Source: Rhizomys pruinosus
Lineage: Eukaryota > Chordata > Mammalia > Rodentia > Spalacidae
Assembly: GCA_009823505.1 (NCBI GenBank)
Contig: VZQC01005558.1
Span: forward strand, 2,444,215 to 2,508,214
Direction of reading: 5' to 3'
Length of the DNA: 64,000 nt
The first letter of the stretch is position 1. Each line of letters starts with the position of its first letter. Shown here piece after piece: positions 44,092 through 54,612 of this stretch. Under the pieces are notes generated by a model. It saw only the letters and a program-made list of their open reading frames with translations, had not been told where the DNA came from and ran no database searches. The position numbers and the translations under genes were made by a program.

Positions 44092-44306
44092 GGGGAGCTG
44101 AAGAGATGGGTTGGTGGTTAAGAGCACACACTGCTGTTCCACAGGCCCTGAGTTTGGTTCCCAGCAACCAATTTGGGTGTTGACAACTGCCTGGAACTCC
44201 ACCTCCAAAGAGGTCTGACACCTCCGACTTCAGGAAGTCCTGCTCTCACACACACAGACCCTCGCATAGACACACAGCTGTGTGCTTAATTTTAAAATGG
44301 AAAGGA
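44092..44306 (+). mobile_element. B2/B3-type SINE, diverged
   Basis: 'gagctgaagagatgggttgg', 'gagtttggttcccagcaacc', 'gacaactgcctggaactcc', then CA-rich and A-rich tail. Confidence 0.78.
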
Positions 44307-44984
44307 AAGGGACAGTGATGTTTAGGCAGCAATAATATATGGTTCTGTGCACACAGGACACTCTTCCTCTGCCTAAGAGTGAATGCCTGTCATCCCCATC
44401 CCTACCCCCCCAAAAAAAGGCTTTCGCCATTCACACACCCTACTCTTACAGAGAATTACTGAGCCTCTCTGATGCTGACCCAAGAGGGCTCAGAACTCTT
44501 TTCTGTGTTGTGGCTCCTGTCCCACCTGGGGAATTCACTGTCCTCACCCCCGCTCTTCTGCAGAGCAAGCTCCTACTCCTCACACAGCTTCAGAACCTCT
44601 GCAGCCTGTGCCTGCCACAGCCAAAGCTGCCCTGGAACATCCTACACCAACTCCTGATATGCACAGGTATCCTTCAGGACTGCACTCAGCCTGAGGGGCA
44701 GGTGGGGTTCAGGGACTGCACTCAGCCTGAAGGGCAGGTGGGGTTCAGGGACTGCACTCAGCCTGGGGGGCAGGTGGGGTTCAGGACTGCACTCAGCCTT
44801 GGGGCAGGTGGGGTTGACTGGCTGGGAAAGGAGCCATATGGCCTGTTGACCATCTGGCACAACACCGGGGTCCTTTCTGGCAGCTCCAAAGAGCTCTGAA
44901 GCCGAGCCAGGTGTCATTGCCTGCACTAAGTGCTCTCTCACTTCAGAGTGTCTGTAGTATTTCCCAGTTCTGAGGGCCCTCAAA
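44307..44984. other. Unique DNA containing a 36-bp tandem repeat
   Basis: A 186-codon plus-strand frame (44339-44899) spans the stretch, but part of its length comes from the tandem repeat, whose unit is a multiple of three. No domain or splice evidence is seen. Confidence 0.5.
44677..44817. repeat. 36-bp minisatellite, about 4 copies
   Basis: Units begin 'ggactgcactcagcct' at 44677, 44713, 44749 and 44784. The spacing is 36, 36 and 35 bp. The copies differ by one to three bases, and the last is shortened. Confidence 0.93.
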
Positions 44985-45328
44985 AGAATGGTGAAACTAC
45001 AGCAATGTAGTCTGGACACTCATTTGATCAACTTGATCGAACAAACAACCTGTCACCCCCCACTGGATGGTGGGGCTGTAGGGGTTTGGGCACAACAGCC
45101 TGCAGATTGGTTTTGCATGAAGGATGCTTGTACTCATGGATTATCACTTATAGCTAAAAATGAAAAAAAAAACACTGAGAGAAAGATGCAGGACAGTTAT
45201 GGCAGAATGCATGATCTGGGATGGGGTGGGGGTGGGGGGGAAGGGAAAGGGAAACAAGCCTGAACTGAATTGGAAAAAAATGTATGAAATGCACAAAGCA
45301 TCAATAAAAATTAAATTAAAAAAAAAAA
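44985..45328 (+). mobile_element. L1-like 3' end with G-rich tract and poly-A
   Basis: Aligns with 25310-25660: 'actacagcaatgta', 'ctcatttgatcaacttgatc', 'cttgtactcatggattatc', a G-rich tract at 45220-45242, 'gcacaaagcatcaataaa' and a poly-A tail. 5'-truncated. Confidence 0.65.
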
Positions 45329-46596
45329 AAGATGCAGCCTCCCCTCCAGTCAGAGGAGCTGCTTTCAGCTTAGGGATCTTCAGGCCTTGAACTCTGGACC
45401 GAGTCTCTAGCCCTCTATTTCTCCTCTGTTCTAACACTCAGCTCCACCTACAGCATGGACCCAAATGAATGGGCTGAAAACAGTTGAAAAGTCTCAAAAA
45501 AAAAAGAGAAAAGGCTCTAAAATGTTGAACAATGGGTGCCATGTGGGAGGGATGCAGACCCATCCTCTTTGGGGAGGGCTATAGAGAGGAGGGGAGATTG
45601 CAGCCCAGGGGGCTCCTCAATTCTGGTTTCCCAATACTATTACCAAACTTTTCCCCACATTCTCACTATCCTGTCAGCTCCCCTTCCACCTGGAACAGCC
45701 CATCTTCCAATTCTGTCTTTAGCCCTTGCTAAGTGCCACAAAGCACTCCTCATTCACTTTTAACTCAGCTGGTTCATCCCTGCCTCTCCTAACTTTCCCT
45801 GGCCAGTGGGTGTGGGGGTGAACACCTATTCTTCTCTACCTCGACCACAGACCAAAGTCTCGTCTTGGACAGAGTCACCACGGACCCCTGCATGGGCTCA
45901 GGGGCAAGCTAGTCATGCTAGTGTGACCTTCATTCTTTTACCCTCTCTGGAAATTGCTGCCCCCCGATCCCTTCTCTCTCCATTCATCACTCATTAACAG
46001 CAGCTGACCAAAACTGCAAAGAAAGCCGGCATTGCCAGACAATAGACAAGAAATAAACTAGCTTGGTGTTTCACCATGGGCTGGGCTGTTAAAATGCTCT
46101 GTGACCAAGGACTGATTGCCTGTAGAAGTTCCTGACTCGGGGAGGGGGCTTGTGTTTCTTGAGGGACAAGTACGGTTCTGTGGATAAGTCCACAGAAATG
46201 TGTGAGAGGACCCTTCCTGCTTTAAAGAAACAGGGCCCATACCCTGACTGGACTTGCCCGGTGTTTTGCTCCTCGAACGTAGATGGGGGCTTTTGGAAGT
46301 AGTGGAAGGGACAGGACAGGTGCAGGGTGTGTAAACTGAGCCCAGATCCCATTTGGGACCCTGAATCCTGATGACCACAGATTGCTTCTGTAAGGACTGC
46401 TTGGGGACCTGGAGGTGTTAACCACTGGTTTCTATACCAGGAGTACTCACACATGATTTGGATAGTTTAGAGGACAAAATATTTAAGGCCTAAAGACAGA
46501 ACAAGCTCAGGCATTTAATAATCTCGGGAAATAAGAACTCAGCATGTGGTTGGAAGTTGCCCAGAAGCTGAGCACTGACTTATTTGTTTGCTTTTG
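45329..46596. other. Unique non-coding DNA
   Basis: No gene or clear repeat. Several 60-120 codon frames on both strands overlap each other and look random. Confidence 0.5.
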
Positions 46597-46680
46597 CAGT
46601 ACTAGGGGTGCAGAGAGCTGAAACCCAGGGCCTTGGTCCATGCTAGGCAAGTGCTCTGCCGCTGCGTACATCCCCAGTTT
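46597..46680 (-). mobile_element. ID SINE (tRNA-Ala/BC1-related)
   Basis: Antisense: 'gcagtactaggggtgcagag', 'cccagggccttggtccatg', 'ctaggcaagtgctctgcc'. The sense strand therefore reads 'gcagagcacttgcctagc', 'ccctgggtttcagc', the usual ID pattern. Confidence 0.82.
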
Positions 46681-47494
46681 GACTTTAAAAAGCATCTTAG
46701 CTTCCTCATGGCTGGACCCCTTACACACAGACACTTTGAAATTTATTATCTCAATTTCTTCCTCCCTGAGAAGAACAGACAACATAAACCGAGTGGCAGC
46801 CCAGCGACTCCACTCCGCCAGCGTTCTGGCTCTGCAGGGAGCTTTGCTGCTGCCTCAAGTGCTCTGGGCCTCTGCACTTTTGTGTTACCTTCTGGCAACG
46901 CTAAATGCTTCATCCCGCATTTATTTTCCTGTCACTTATCAGTTCTTCTTTCTTCTGAGATGGATGCACTGGCTCACAATACCTTTGCTCCTGGATGTGA
47001 ACAGCCGCCTTCTTGCTTATTGATACCTGGAGCTATGAGCAGGGAAGCTGGCAGGGTGCGCATCCCAATGCAGAGATTGGGCAGGAAGGAAGACAGCACC
47101 TGAGAGTCACATAGCTTCACAGCTTCTACTCCAACTGGTGCAGAGAGGTTTAGTCCATCTGTTTCTCATCATTCTAACTTCTTGTTACTTGTTTGCTTAT
47201 TTTGCAGCTTTGAGGCATTTTTCTAACACGTGAGATTTCTGGAAGTCTAATTCTCAACTCTGTGGTATTTGTCTAGACCATGAACATGCTACTAAATAAA
47301 ATGGTGTGAAACATCTAGATTTAATTTGGTTCTCTAAATACACGAAGACTCAGCTAGCATACACTAAGCCCTTCTATATCCGAGATGTCATTCTCGTCTC
47401 TCCAGGGTCAGGGGGCCATGAAGGATAAAGGGGTTTAATGCCCTTTCTTTGACAAGGACATGCTTTTTCCAACACATACCAATAAGTATCTTTT
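46681..47494. other. Unique non-coding DNA
   Basis: Frames of 156 and 127 codons start inside the ID element and extend into this DNA. Neither has a recognisable domain. Confidence 0.5.
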
Positions 47495-47650
47495 TTCTAT
47501 TTATTTATTTATTTTTATTTATGCAGGGTTTCATATGTATTTCTGACTGGCCTTGAAGTCCCTATGTAGATAAGGCTAGCCTTGAGCTCACAGAGATTTT
47601 CCTGTCTCCCAAGTCTTAGGATTGAAGGCATAGGCCACTATGGACAGTCC
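47495..47650 (-). mobile_element. B1 SINE, old
   Basis: A TTTA-rich tail complement, 'gactggccttgaagtccc', 'gataaggctagccttgagc', 'ggattgaaggcataggcc'. Confidence 0.8.
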
Positions 47651-47728
47651 CGTTAAGTCTTCTTAATGAAACTTTCTAGCTGGTTGGACAAGCTCAGTAA
47701 GAACACACAGCTTCTTTGTCTCAGATTC

Positions 47729-47890
47729 TTTTTGTTTTGTTTTGTTTTGCTTTTGAAACAGGGTCTCCCTGTGGCCCCAGCTGGCCTAGAACTCACTATT
47801 CAGATCAGGCTGGCCTTGGTGTCACAGAGATCCACCTGCTTCTGCCTCCCAAATGCAAGGATCAAAGGGTTGTGCCGCCCCCCCCCCAGC
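47729..47890 (-). mobile_element. B1 SINE with TSD
   Basis: TTTTG-type tail complement, 'gaaacagggtctccctgtgg', 'caggctggccttggtgtc', then a C-run of about 11 at the 5' end of the element. The duplication tctcagattc flanks it at 47719-47728 and 47892-47901. Confidence 0.93.
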
Positions 47891-47901
47891 TTCTCAGATT
47901 C

Positions 47902-48044
47902 GTTTAAATACATGCCAAAAGTTATTCCACACAGAAGTAGCATTGTAGGTGTTACCTTGTATTATATTGTATATATGTTTGTATATGTGTATGTGTATGT
48001 GTTTCCTCTGTGTGTGTGTGTACGCACATGTGTGTGTGTAGTGT
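47902..48044. repeat. TG/TATG-rich sequence
   Basis: Alternating purine-pyrimidine TG, TATG and CA stretches lead into the RSINE1 that follows. Confidence 0.7.
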
Positions 48045-48352
48045 GTGTGTGTGTATGCAGGAGCACTTGTGTGCACATGTGGAAATTAGGGGATAATTCT
48101 GCCCACTGCTCCTCAGGTACTGTCTACTTTGTTGAGTTGAGACAGAGTCTCTTGTTGGCTAGAAGCTCATCTAGTAGTTAGGCTGGTTAACCATTAAATC
48201 TCAGAAATCAACCTGTCTCTGTCTCCTCAGCACCATGATTATAAGTACATGCCACCATGCTTTGCTTTTTATGTAGGTTCTGAGGGATGGAACTTGGGTC
48301 TTCCTGCTTGAAAGGCAAAGGTTTTATTTGAGCCCCAGGCCATTACACCTGA
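48045..48352 (-). mobile_element. RSINE1/B4 SINE
   Basis: 'gttgagacagagtctcttg', 'caacctgtctctgtctcc', 'ataagtacatgccaccatgc', 'gatggaacttgggtcttcc', then a decayed head complement. Confidence 0.75.
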
Positions 48353-48988
48353 AGTATCAGAGAGAACAGGGGATCTGAGCAGCATCTTTAGAGCTGAGTG
48401 TTATTTGTGTGTGTACCAGGATGGTCACACAACTGAACGTTTTGAGATCTTGGGGAGCATTGTCCTGTTTATGGGTCAGAGAGCAGCTGCCACATTCTGC
48501 TTCTGTAAGCTGTGTGATATTGGGATGGACCATGGCACGAGCTGCTGTGACCCTGGAGCTCACTGGAAACGTTCAGTCCCCCTGGCACAAAGGTGGTGCA
48601 CCCAAGCAGCCACACAGACCAAGCAGCTCACCAGCGAGACCAGCTAGGTGCCATGGACAGGGAGACCCTCCTGCACTGACAGTGGCCAGCATCAGAGATG
48701 GGCTAAGGAGGATATGTGGCTGAGACTCTCATGAAGGTCTAAAGACCTTCAAGTTCAATGTAGAATCTTTTTACTTGCCAAAGTGCTCTCTATATCTGTG
48801 GAAGCAATGTGATGTGGGGGTCACCACTGTGTACTGCTGGGCCCCATCAACAGGGGAAGCCCCTCTGGAAAGTCTAGTGCCTCACTCAGGAAGCAGAGAC
48901 ATTTTGTCAAGTTGGCTCAGAGAAGAAAAAAAAATGAGTGACATGGTATAGTCCCTGCAAAAGCAAGCCTCTCTGACAGATGGGAGAA

Positions 48989-49039
<51 letters not shown>

Positions 49040-50584
49040 TGTGTACACATCTTCCCCAGGCCTCTCGAAGACACCAGGCCCAGTTCTCATGTCTCTGTTC
49101 ACTCTGGGTTTTTGCGTCTTGTGCTGTGTATAAGATGACATTTCTGGATCTTTCTGTCCTGTGTTGGGGTTTCCTATTCCACTGATATTTAAGACCCTGG
49201 AACCCCAAAGGAAGTCAAAGCAAGATGTGTTTATAAGTGCTTTGGTGACGGGCAGAACATCTGTAGTGAGCCCAGCACTGGCATGGATGACTTCCTTCCT
49301 GAACATTAGGCCTAACTGTGTGGAATTCCGTGGGACATTAGAAACCAACACACAACACAAAGATGAAAGGCTAACAGGAACTCAGTATAGAAATCATACT
49401 CTTTTCGGTTCTTACTTTACGAAGATTCTTTCTATCAGTGTGACTTACATCTGGGAACACAGTTAAGGAGCCTTGGGAGGGCCCCGTGAAGAAATGCTTG
49501 TAGACTTAACCTTGCAGGGCTCCTCAGCCAGTGTTCCTTATATAGAAATACAATAGTGGCAGAATTCTAAAGCCCCAATTAAGTGGAAAAGGTCCCTTTG
49601 GAGGTAACAATAGGCCAGAGCCCAGCAACAACACAAAAAAAGCTACTTAGTTTGGCAGGCTTTGTTAAGAGAATCCTTGAAGAAAACCCCCCTCAGAATT
49701 CCCTGAAAGGGCCCTGCACCAAGCTCCCATCCAGGGCGTCACACAGGGGTTAATTGAATACTTGGGATGGGGGTGGGTCTCCCTTTTGTGGCAGTAACTG
49801 GTCACAAAACAAAACTCCATCCCTAAATCCTGCAGGGGTTTCTAGCTCACACCCTTTGCGGAAATTAAGCTCTACAATTCCGCCTTCCAGGCTAGCCTAG
49901 AGCTGCAGAGAAAGCAAAACCTTTCCAATACATGGAATTTACTGGAAAAGGTGAATGTAACATTTCAAGTTGCACATTGAATGCAGACTCCCCGTCAAGT
50001 CAGCTTTGTTCTTCTTTGTCCCTGATACCCTGGGTGTGCAGCTGGCTCTGGTAACAGAGTGGGGGTGGGGTGGGGTGGCAACCTGTCAGATTGCAACCTC
50101 ACCCCAGTCCTACTCCCTCCCCATCCCCCCCCCACCATAGGCTGCGCTGGGTAATTAAACCTCAGGGGCATGAAGAATCTGGAGGAATACCAAGCTCAAG
50201 ATGTCCCCCCCCCTTTCTTTGGTTACACATGGCTTCCCAGGTAAACAAGCTTGGGAGCCTTTATAGGTGGAAATAGAATTAGGGCCTTAATCTTGCTTGT
50301 ATAAATCAGTTCGCTTAATTAGATAATCACAAAATTACGATATTGAAAACGATTAATTGTAGCCAAAAAAACCTAGGGTTAGGTTTGCATTCATATGTCT
50401 GTTTGTAGATATTCTTATTAAATAGGATATTTTCTTGGAAATACTCGATGTTGGGAAAAGTGTTTATATTACTGTTATCATTATTGTGATAGACAAGCAG
50501 GTATTGTGAAAGTCAGGACAGTTTTAATGTAACAATTGTGGTAAGTGAGGATATTTTCTCAGGCACATTTCTTGGGACCTCGGC
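48353..50584. other. Unique DNA with one (CA)n tract; possible conserved segment at 50100-50370
   Basis: No gene. Open frames through the CA tract (up to 147 codons) are artefacts. Around 50280-50370 the sequence is AT-rich with clustered homeodomain-type cores (cttaattagataatc, gattaattg). C-runs lie at about 50125 and 50205. Confidence 0.45.
48989..49046. repeat. (CA)n followed by (GT)n
   Basis: About 45 bp of pure CA switch at 49037 to GTGTGTGTAC, giving a potential hairpin in addition to alternating purine-pyrimidine sequence. Confidence 0.93.
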
Positions 50585-51590
50585 ATTCTTTCTTCTTGTA
50601 TAATTAAAAAAATTTTTATAGTTTCAAACAAATACATAACCTCTCTTTACCTCTGTCCTTCCTTTCCTTTCCTTTTCCCTCTGAACCTTTTCTTCACAAT
50701 TAATGCCTTAGTGGTAGAACTCTTAAAGAAAATGATACTGCTTTTGACTCAGCAACTCTTTTTCTTTCTTTCTTTTTTCTTGGTGTTTTTTGAGACAGGG
50801 TCTCCCTTTAGTCCCAGATGGCCTGGAGCTCACTATGTAGACCAGGCTGGCCTCGAACTCACAGAGATCTGCCTGGTATTAAAGGTGTGTGCCACCATGC
50901 ATGGTCTGAATCGGCAACTCTTAGAAGTCAATAGCTCCTCAGGAAGGGCTGGGGGCCTTGAGGGTGCATCTTCCATCCCTGATGAAGTGTTGAAGGCCCT
51001 CTACCTGGTACAGGTGCCGGTAGCTGTTATGTGTCTGTGGTTACAATGGTCCTGTGTCCTATCCGGACGGCAGTACGTTCCCATCCTTCAGAGCTTACAA
51101 TGGTGCTGTCTCCCATCTGCATGGCAGTGTTCCCGCCCCTTAGCTCTTCCATTCTCTGTGCTCCTATATTCTTGCTACTCTTCTTCCTCGATGTTCCCTG
51201 GGTCTTGGAGTAATATAGACATACTGTCTAGGGCTGAACACATCATCACTTTTTTCTCAGCACCTGACCAGATGAGTCTCTGCTTTAACTGCCGTTAATT
51301 ACACGAGGATCTTCTCTGGCCAAGATTGGGGCTGCACTAGTTTGTAAACACAAATTTTTAGAAGAAAGTTTGACCACACATCCATTTTGGGAAAAGTGGG
51401 CCTATATTCCTTCTTGGGCCCATGCCCTCCTTGGCTTTTGACCAGATTCTCAGTCTTTTTTCTGTAAAGCAGAATGAGTTTACTTCTTGGAGGATTTTCT
51501 CTGTGTCCTAAATGAGGTGATGGAATGGGTCACTTCTTGATCACACAGGATGTGCGCAAAGCTGAGCTGTTCACTATCTCACAGCACCAT
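50585..51590 (-). mobile_element. L1 3' UTR fragment, split by a B1
   Basis: Antisense rodent L1 3' UTR: C/T-rich end (50640-50690), 'gtcaatagctcctcaggaag', 'gatgttccctgggtcttgg', 'gggctgaacacatcatcac', 'gatgagtctctgctttaac', 'tttgaccacacatccattt', 'ttttgaccagattctcag'. The B1 at 50761-50913 interrupts it. The 195-codon frame at 50711-51298 is translated antisense B1 plus this UTR, not a gene. Confidence 0.78.
50761..50913 (-). mobile_element. B1 SINE nested in L1, with internal deletion
   Basis: 'tttgagacagggtctccc', 'caggctggcctcgaactc', 'agatctgcctg' joins directly to 'gtattaaaggtgtgtgcc', so about 20 bp of the usual 'cctctgcctcccaagtgc' region is missing. The duplication gcaactctt lies at 50752-50760 and 50914-50922. 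Confidence 0.93.
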
Positions 51591-51597
51591 CTTTGTA

Positions 51598-51956
51598 TTT
51601 GTTCCTTTTCTGTTGCTCTGATAAAGACACCATGATCAAAGCAACTTATACAAGGAGGAATTTATTTGCCTTATAATTCCAGAGCAGTAAGAGTCCATCA
51701 TGGCTGGGAGGCAGGGCAGCAGGCAGCCCGAGTCAAGCTGAAAGCTTACATCTTCAAGCACACACAGGAAGCAGAGCAAGACAATCTAAAAATGAAGCAA
51801 GGCTATAAACTCTCCAGGCCTCCCCCAGTGGCATGTGACATACTTCTTCCAGCAAGGCTGCGCCTCCTGAACTGCCACAAACTGTGCCCCCAAATGAGGC
51901 TGAATATTCAAGTACTTGGAACCAATGGAAGGCATTCCTCATTTAAAACATCATAA
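51598..51956 (-). mobile_element. AATAAA-bearing rodent repeat, antisense copy
   Basis: 'ttctgttgctctgataaag', 'ggaggaatttatttgcc' (AATAAA on the minus strand), 'ccatcatggctgggaggc', 'cccccagtggcatgtgac', 'gaatattcaagtacttgg'. It is the same subgroup as 6602-6954. Confidence 0.78.
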
Positions 51957-52685
51957 TCATCATTCTGCTCAGAGCAATTTCTCCACACATGCGAGTAGAG
52001 CAGACCAGCCCAGCATCACATGCTTAGCTAGTGAGAGCCAGCTCAGAGTGAGTGACACATGTTTCTGTGCAAGTTGCTGCCTTCAGGGAGACCCGCCTCT
52101 CACCAGAGTCCATGGCGTTAATCTGTAGAAAGTGTCCCCACAACCATTCGGTAGTGGTGTCCTTTTCTCTTGTCTTGCTGAGAGCGCTTCTGGTCTGACG
52201 TCTGCTGTGGATATCGCAGCACCATCTCATAGAGGCCCTGGACTCAAGGTTGGTTTAGTCATGTATCTGTGAATTATCAAAGCAGGCTCTGAGTCTAGGA
52301 GAGGAGAGACCAATGTGTCACAAAAATGTCCTCAAATATGTACCTCAGTTGCCACACATGGCACTCTTAAAGAGGCCATGTGACCAGGCAGTAGTGTTTG
52401 ACCTCCAAAGTAGTGGCCTCCAGGCTCCCCACTTCCTGCAAATCTCCTGGCTGCTGGCTTTCCCTTTCTGTAGCTTTCCTCAGAGCCAGAGTGGTCAGTC
52501 CCAAAGGTGCTGTTCCTGTCTGTCACCTCAATTCCACCTTCCGCCCAGCAGAGGCCTGGGAACCTGTAGTACCTCCACTCTTCCTAGTATCACACCAAGG
52601 GGCAGACTGCTGACTCTGGTCCTACTTCAGCCACTGGAAATTCACTGATGATTTCACAGCTTCCAGGGTACATTTTTTAGTCATT
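51957..52685. other. Unique non-coding DNA
   Basis: No gene. The 111-codon frame at 52313-52648 has no recognisable domain. Confidence 0.5.
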
Positions 52686-53017
52686 AATCTCTCACTGTTG
52701 TAACAAAATACCTGACAAAAGCAACTTAGGGAAAGGTGTATTCTGGGTCACAATTTGAGGATCTAGTGCAATGTGGAAGGGGAGTGATTGTGAAAGGACG
52801 TTGAGGCGTTGGTCACAGTGTACACAGTCAGGAAGCAGAGAGAGATGGAGGCTGGTGCTCAGCTCCATTTCTCCTTTCCATCCAGTGGAGGGCTTCAACC
52901 CATGGACTGTGCCACCCACAGTTACGGTGGATCTTTTTACTTTGGTTGCCCTACTCTAGAAACTCTCTCAGATGTGCCTAGAAGTTTCTCTCCTAGGTCT
53001 TGTTAAGCTGATACAAC
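52686..53017 (-). mobile_element. AATAAA-type rodent repeat, antisense copy
   Basis: 'ctcactgttgtaacaaaat', 'acctgacaaaagcaactt', 'ggtcacagtgtacacagtc', 'tgtgccacccacagttac', 'cttgttaagctgatac'. Older than the copy at 51598. Confidence 0.7.
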
Positions 53018-54287
53018 GAACATTACACATAGCATCTACTGGAGTGACCACCGTAATATTCCCAAGGACGCCACAGATAGGAAGATCAAATTCCAACACA
53101 GATGCAAACTGAAACACAACCCAAGCCTCCGTGTTGCTTAGGACTTGTACTGCCGAGATGACCAAGTGATATGTTCCTGTCCTTTGTCCCTACCATAGTA
53201 CCATTCCTCAGCCCTCCTTCATTACCAGGGGGGAGGGTGGACAAGTCGGGTAGCAGGAAGGGGTAATTCCCGGGAAAGGGTGTTGGTGTGGAGATAGGCC
53301 CTTCGTTTCCTTCTACTCACAGTGCATTCTGAAGAGACTCCATGGAGTGTAGGGGACCCATTCAGAGAGGGAAAGGGATGATGGACTTGGCTTAGGTGCC
53401 AGATTCCTGAGAAGCTTGATTTTTGGTGCCAGTAGCAGTGGTAATAGGGTGGGGTAGCCATTGTTTATTGGCAGTATGGGTAGTAGTGCCCTAGACAGCA
53501 GCTCTTGGCTCTGCCCAAGACTGAGTGGCCAGGTGGACCCTGTGGCCAGTCGCTGTGACTACAGCACTGCTCTTCTTCCATTCTGCAGAGAAGCCTGCTT
53601 GCCCGGTAGCACTGGAAGAGACAATGGCTAGCCAGCCAGGGAATTCACCATCCCAATGGGACACTGTCTCTGGGCTCTGGGTGGAAGGATTCAGCATCCT
53701 TAGGCACCATGAGAGGAAGCAAGTGAGACTTGTCAGGTTCTAGGGACAGCCAATACCAGGAACCACAAGCTCCTGGCTTGTTGGACTGAGATGCAAAGCC
53801 AGCGACTTCCCGGACTCAGCCAGTGGGGCCTGTAGGAAAGGAGGAAATGACAAAAGTTGTACATAGGACTCTGTTCCTGAGCCGTGGATGAGCAGAGGAG
53901 AGCAGCCCAGGGTCTGGCAATCCATCTCCAAGGCTCCTGCACTCCCAGGCCCAGGCTGGTCTGGTTCTAAAACTGCATTCCATGTGTGGTCACAACTGAC
54001 AGACATACTCTGCCTAGAGAATAGGAGGGCCTGTGGTGAGGGCTTTCATCTTTGCGCTTCGTCTGAGATGAGTGGGACCACGAGGCGTGTCTTTTGGAAG
54101 ACACATAAGCCACTTCCTCTCCTGATTCTCTGCCCTTCAGACACATGGAGCCTCCTGTCATCAGCCATGCTATGATTGAAGACAAGTGCAAGGAATCCAT
54201 CAACACCCTCTGACAGGACATTCCCACCTCAGTGGAAACTAGTCTATCTTTACCTTGAGAGAACATGTAGTTTCTTGCTAATGTTTG
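53018..54287. other. Unique non-coding DNA
   Basis: A polypyrimidine stretch ending in CAG at 53588 ('cttcttccattctgcag') looks like a splice acceptor. No matching donor or coding frame supports an exon. Confidence 0.45.
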
Positions 54288-54289
54288 AG

Positions 54290-54333
<44 letters not shown>

Positions 54334-54348
54334 GTGTGTGTGTGTGTG
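54288..54348. repeat. (TTA)n plus (TG)n microsatellites
   Basis: About 14 TTA units (54288-54331) followed by about 8 TG units. They form the tail side of the adjacent RSINE1. Confidence 0.95.
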
Positions 54349-54612
54349 TACCAGAGTTTGATGTCAGGTATTTTCCTTAATCAGTTTCCACTTTATTTTT
54401 TGAGACAGGTTCTCTCACCAAATCTAGAGCTCACTAGCTGCTTAGACTGGCTGGCCCATGACTCCCAGGATCCTCTTGTCTCTGCCTCTCACCCTTGGAT
54501 TACAGGCACATACTGCCATCTTTCTTTCTGTGGGGGGACTGGGGATCTGATCTCATGTCCTAATGTTTACAAAGCTAGCACTTTTCCCACTGAACACTTT
54601 CTACTGTCCCTA
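54349..54612 (-). mobile_element. RSINE1/B4 SINE
   Basis: 'accagagtttgatgtcagg', 'tttttgagacaggttctctc', 'agactggctggcccatg', 'ggattacaggcacatactgc', 'ggggatctgatctcatgtcc'. Full-length layout and one of the better copies. Confidence 0.85.

Noticed and set aside
46633..47103. 156-codon plus frame with an overlapping 127-codon frame
   Set aside because: Starts inside an ID SINE; the remainder has no recognisable protein features.
53571..53743. Possible exon after a pyrimidine tract and CAG at 53588
   Set aside because: An acceptor-like motif alone is not enough: no donor, no conserved frame, no homology.
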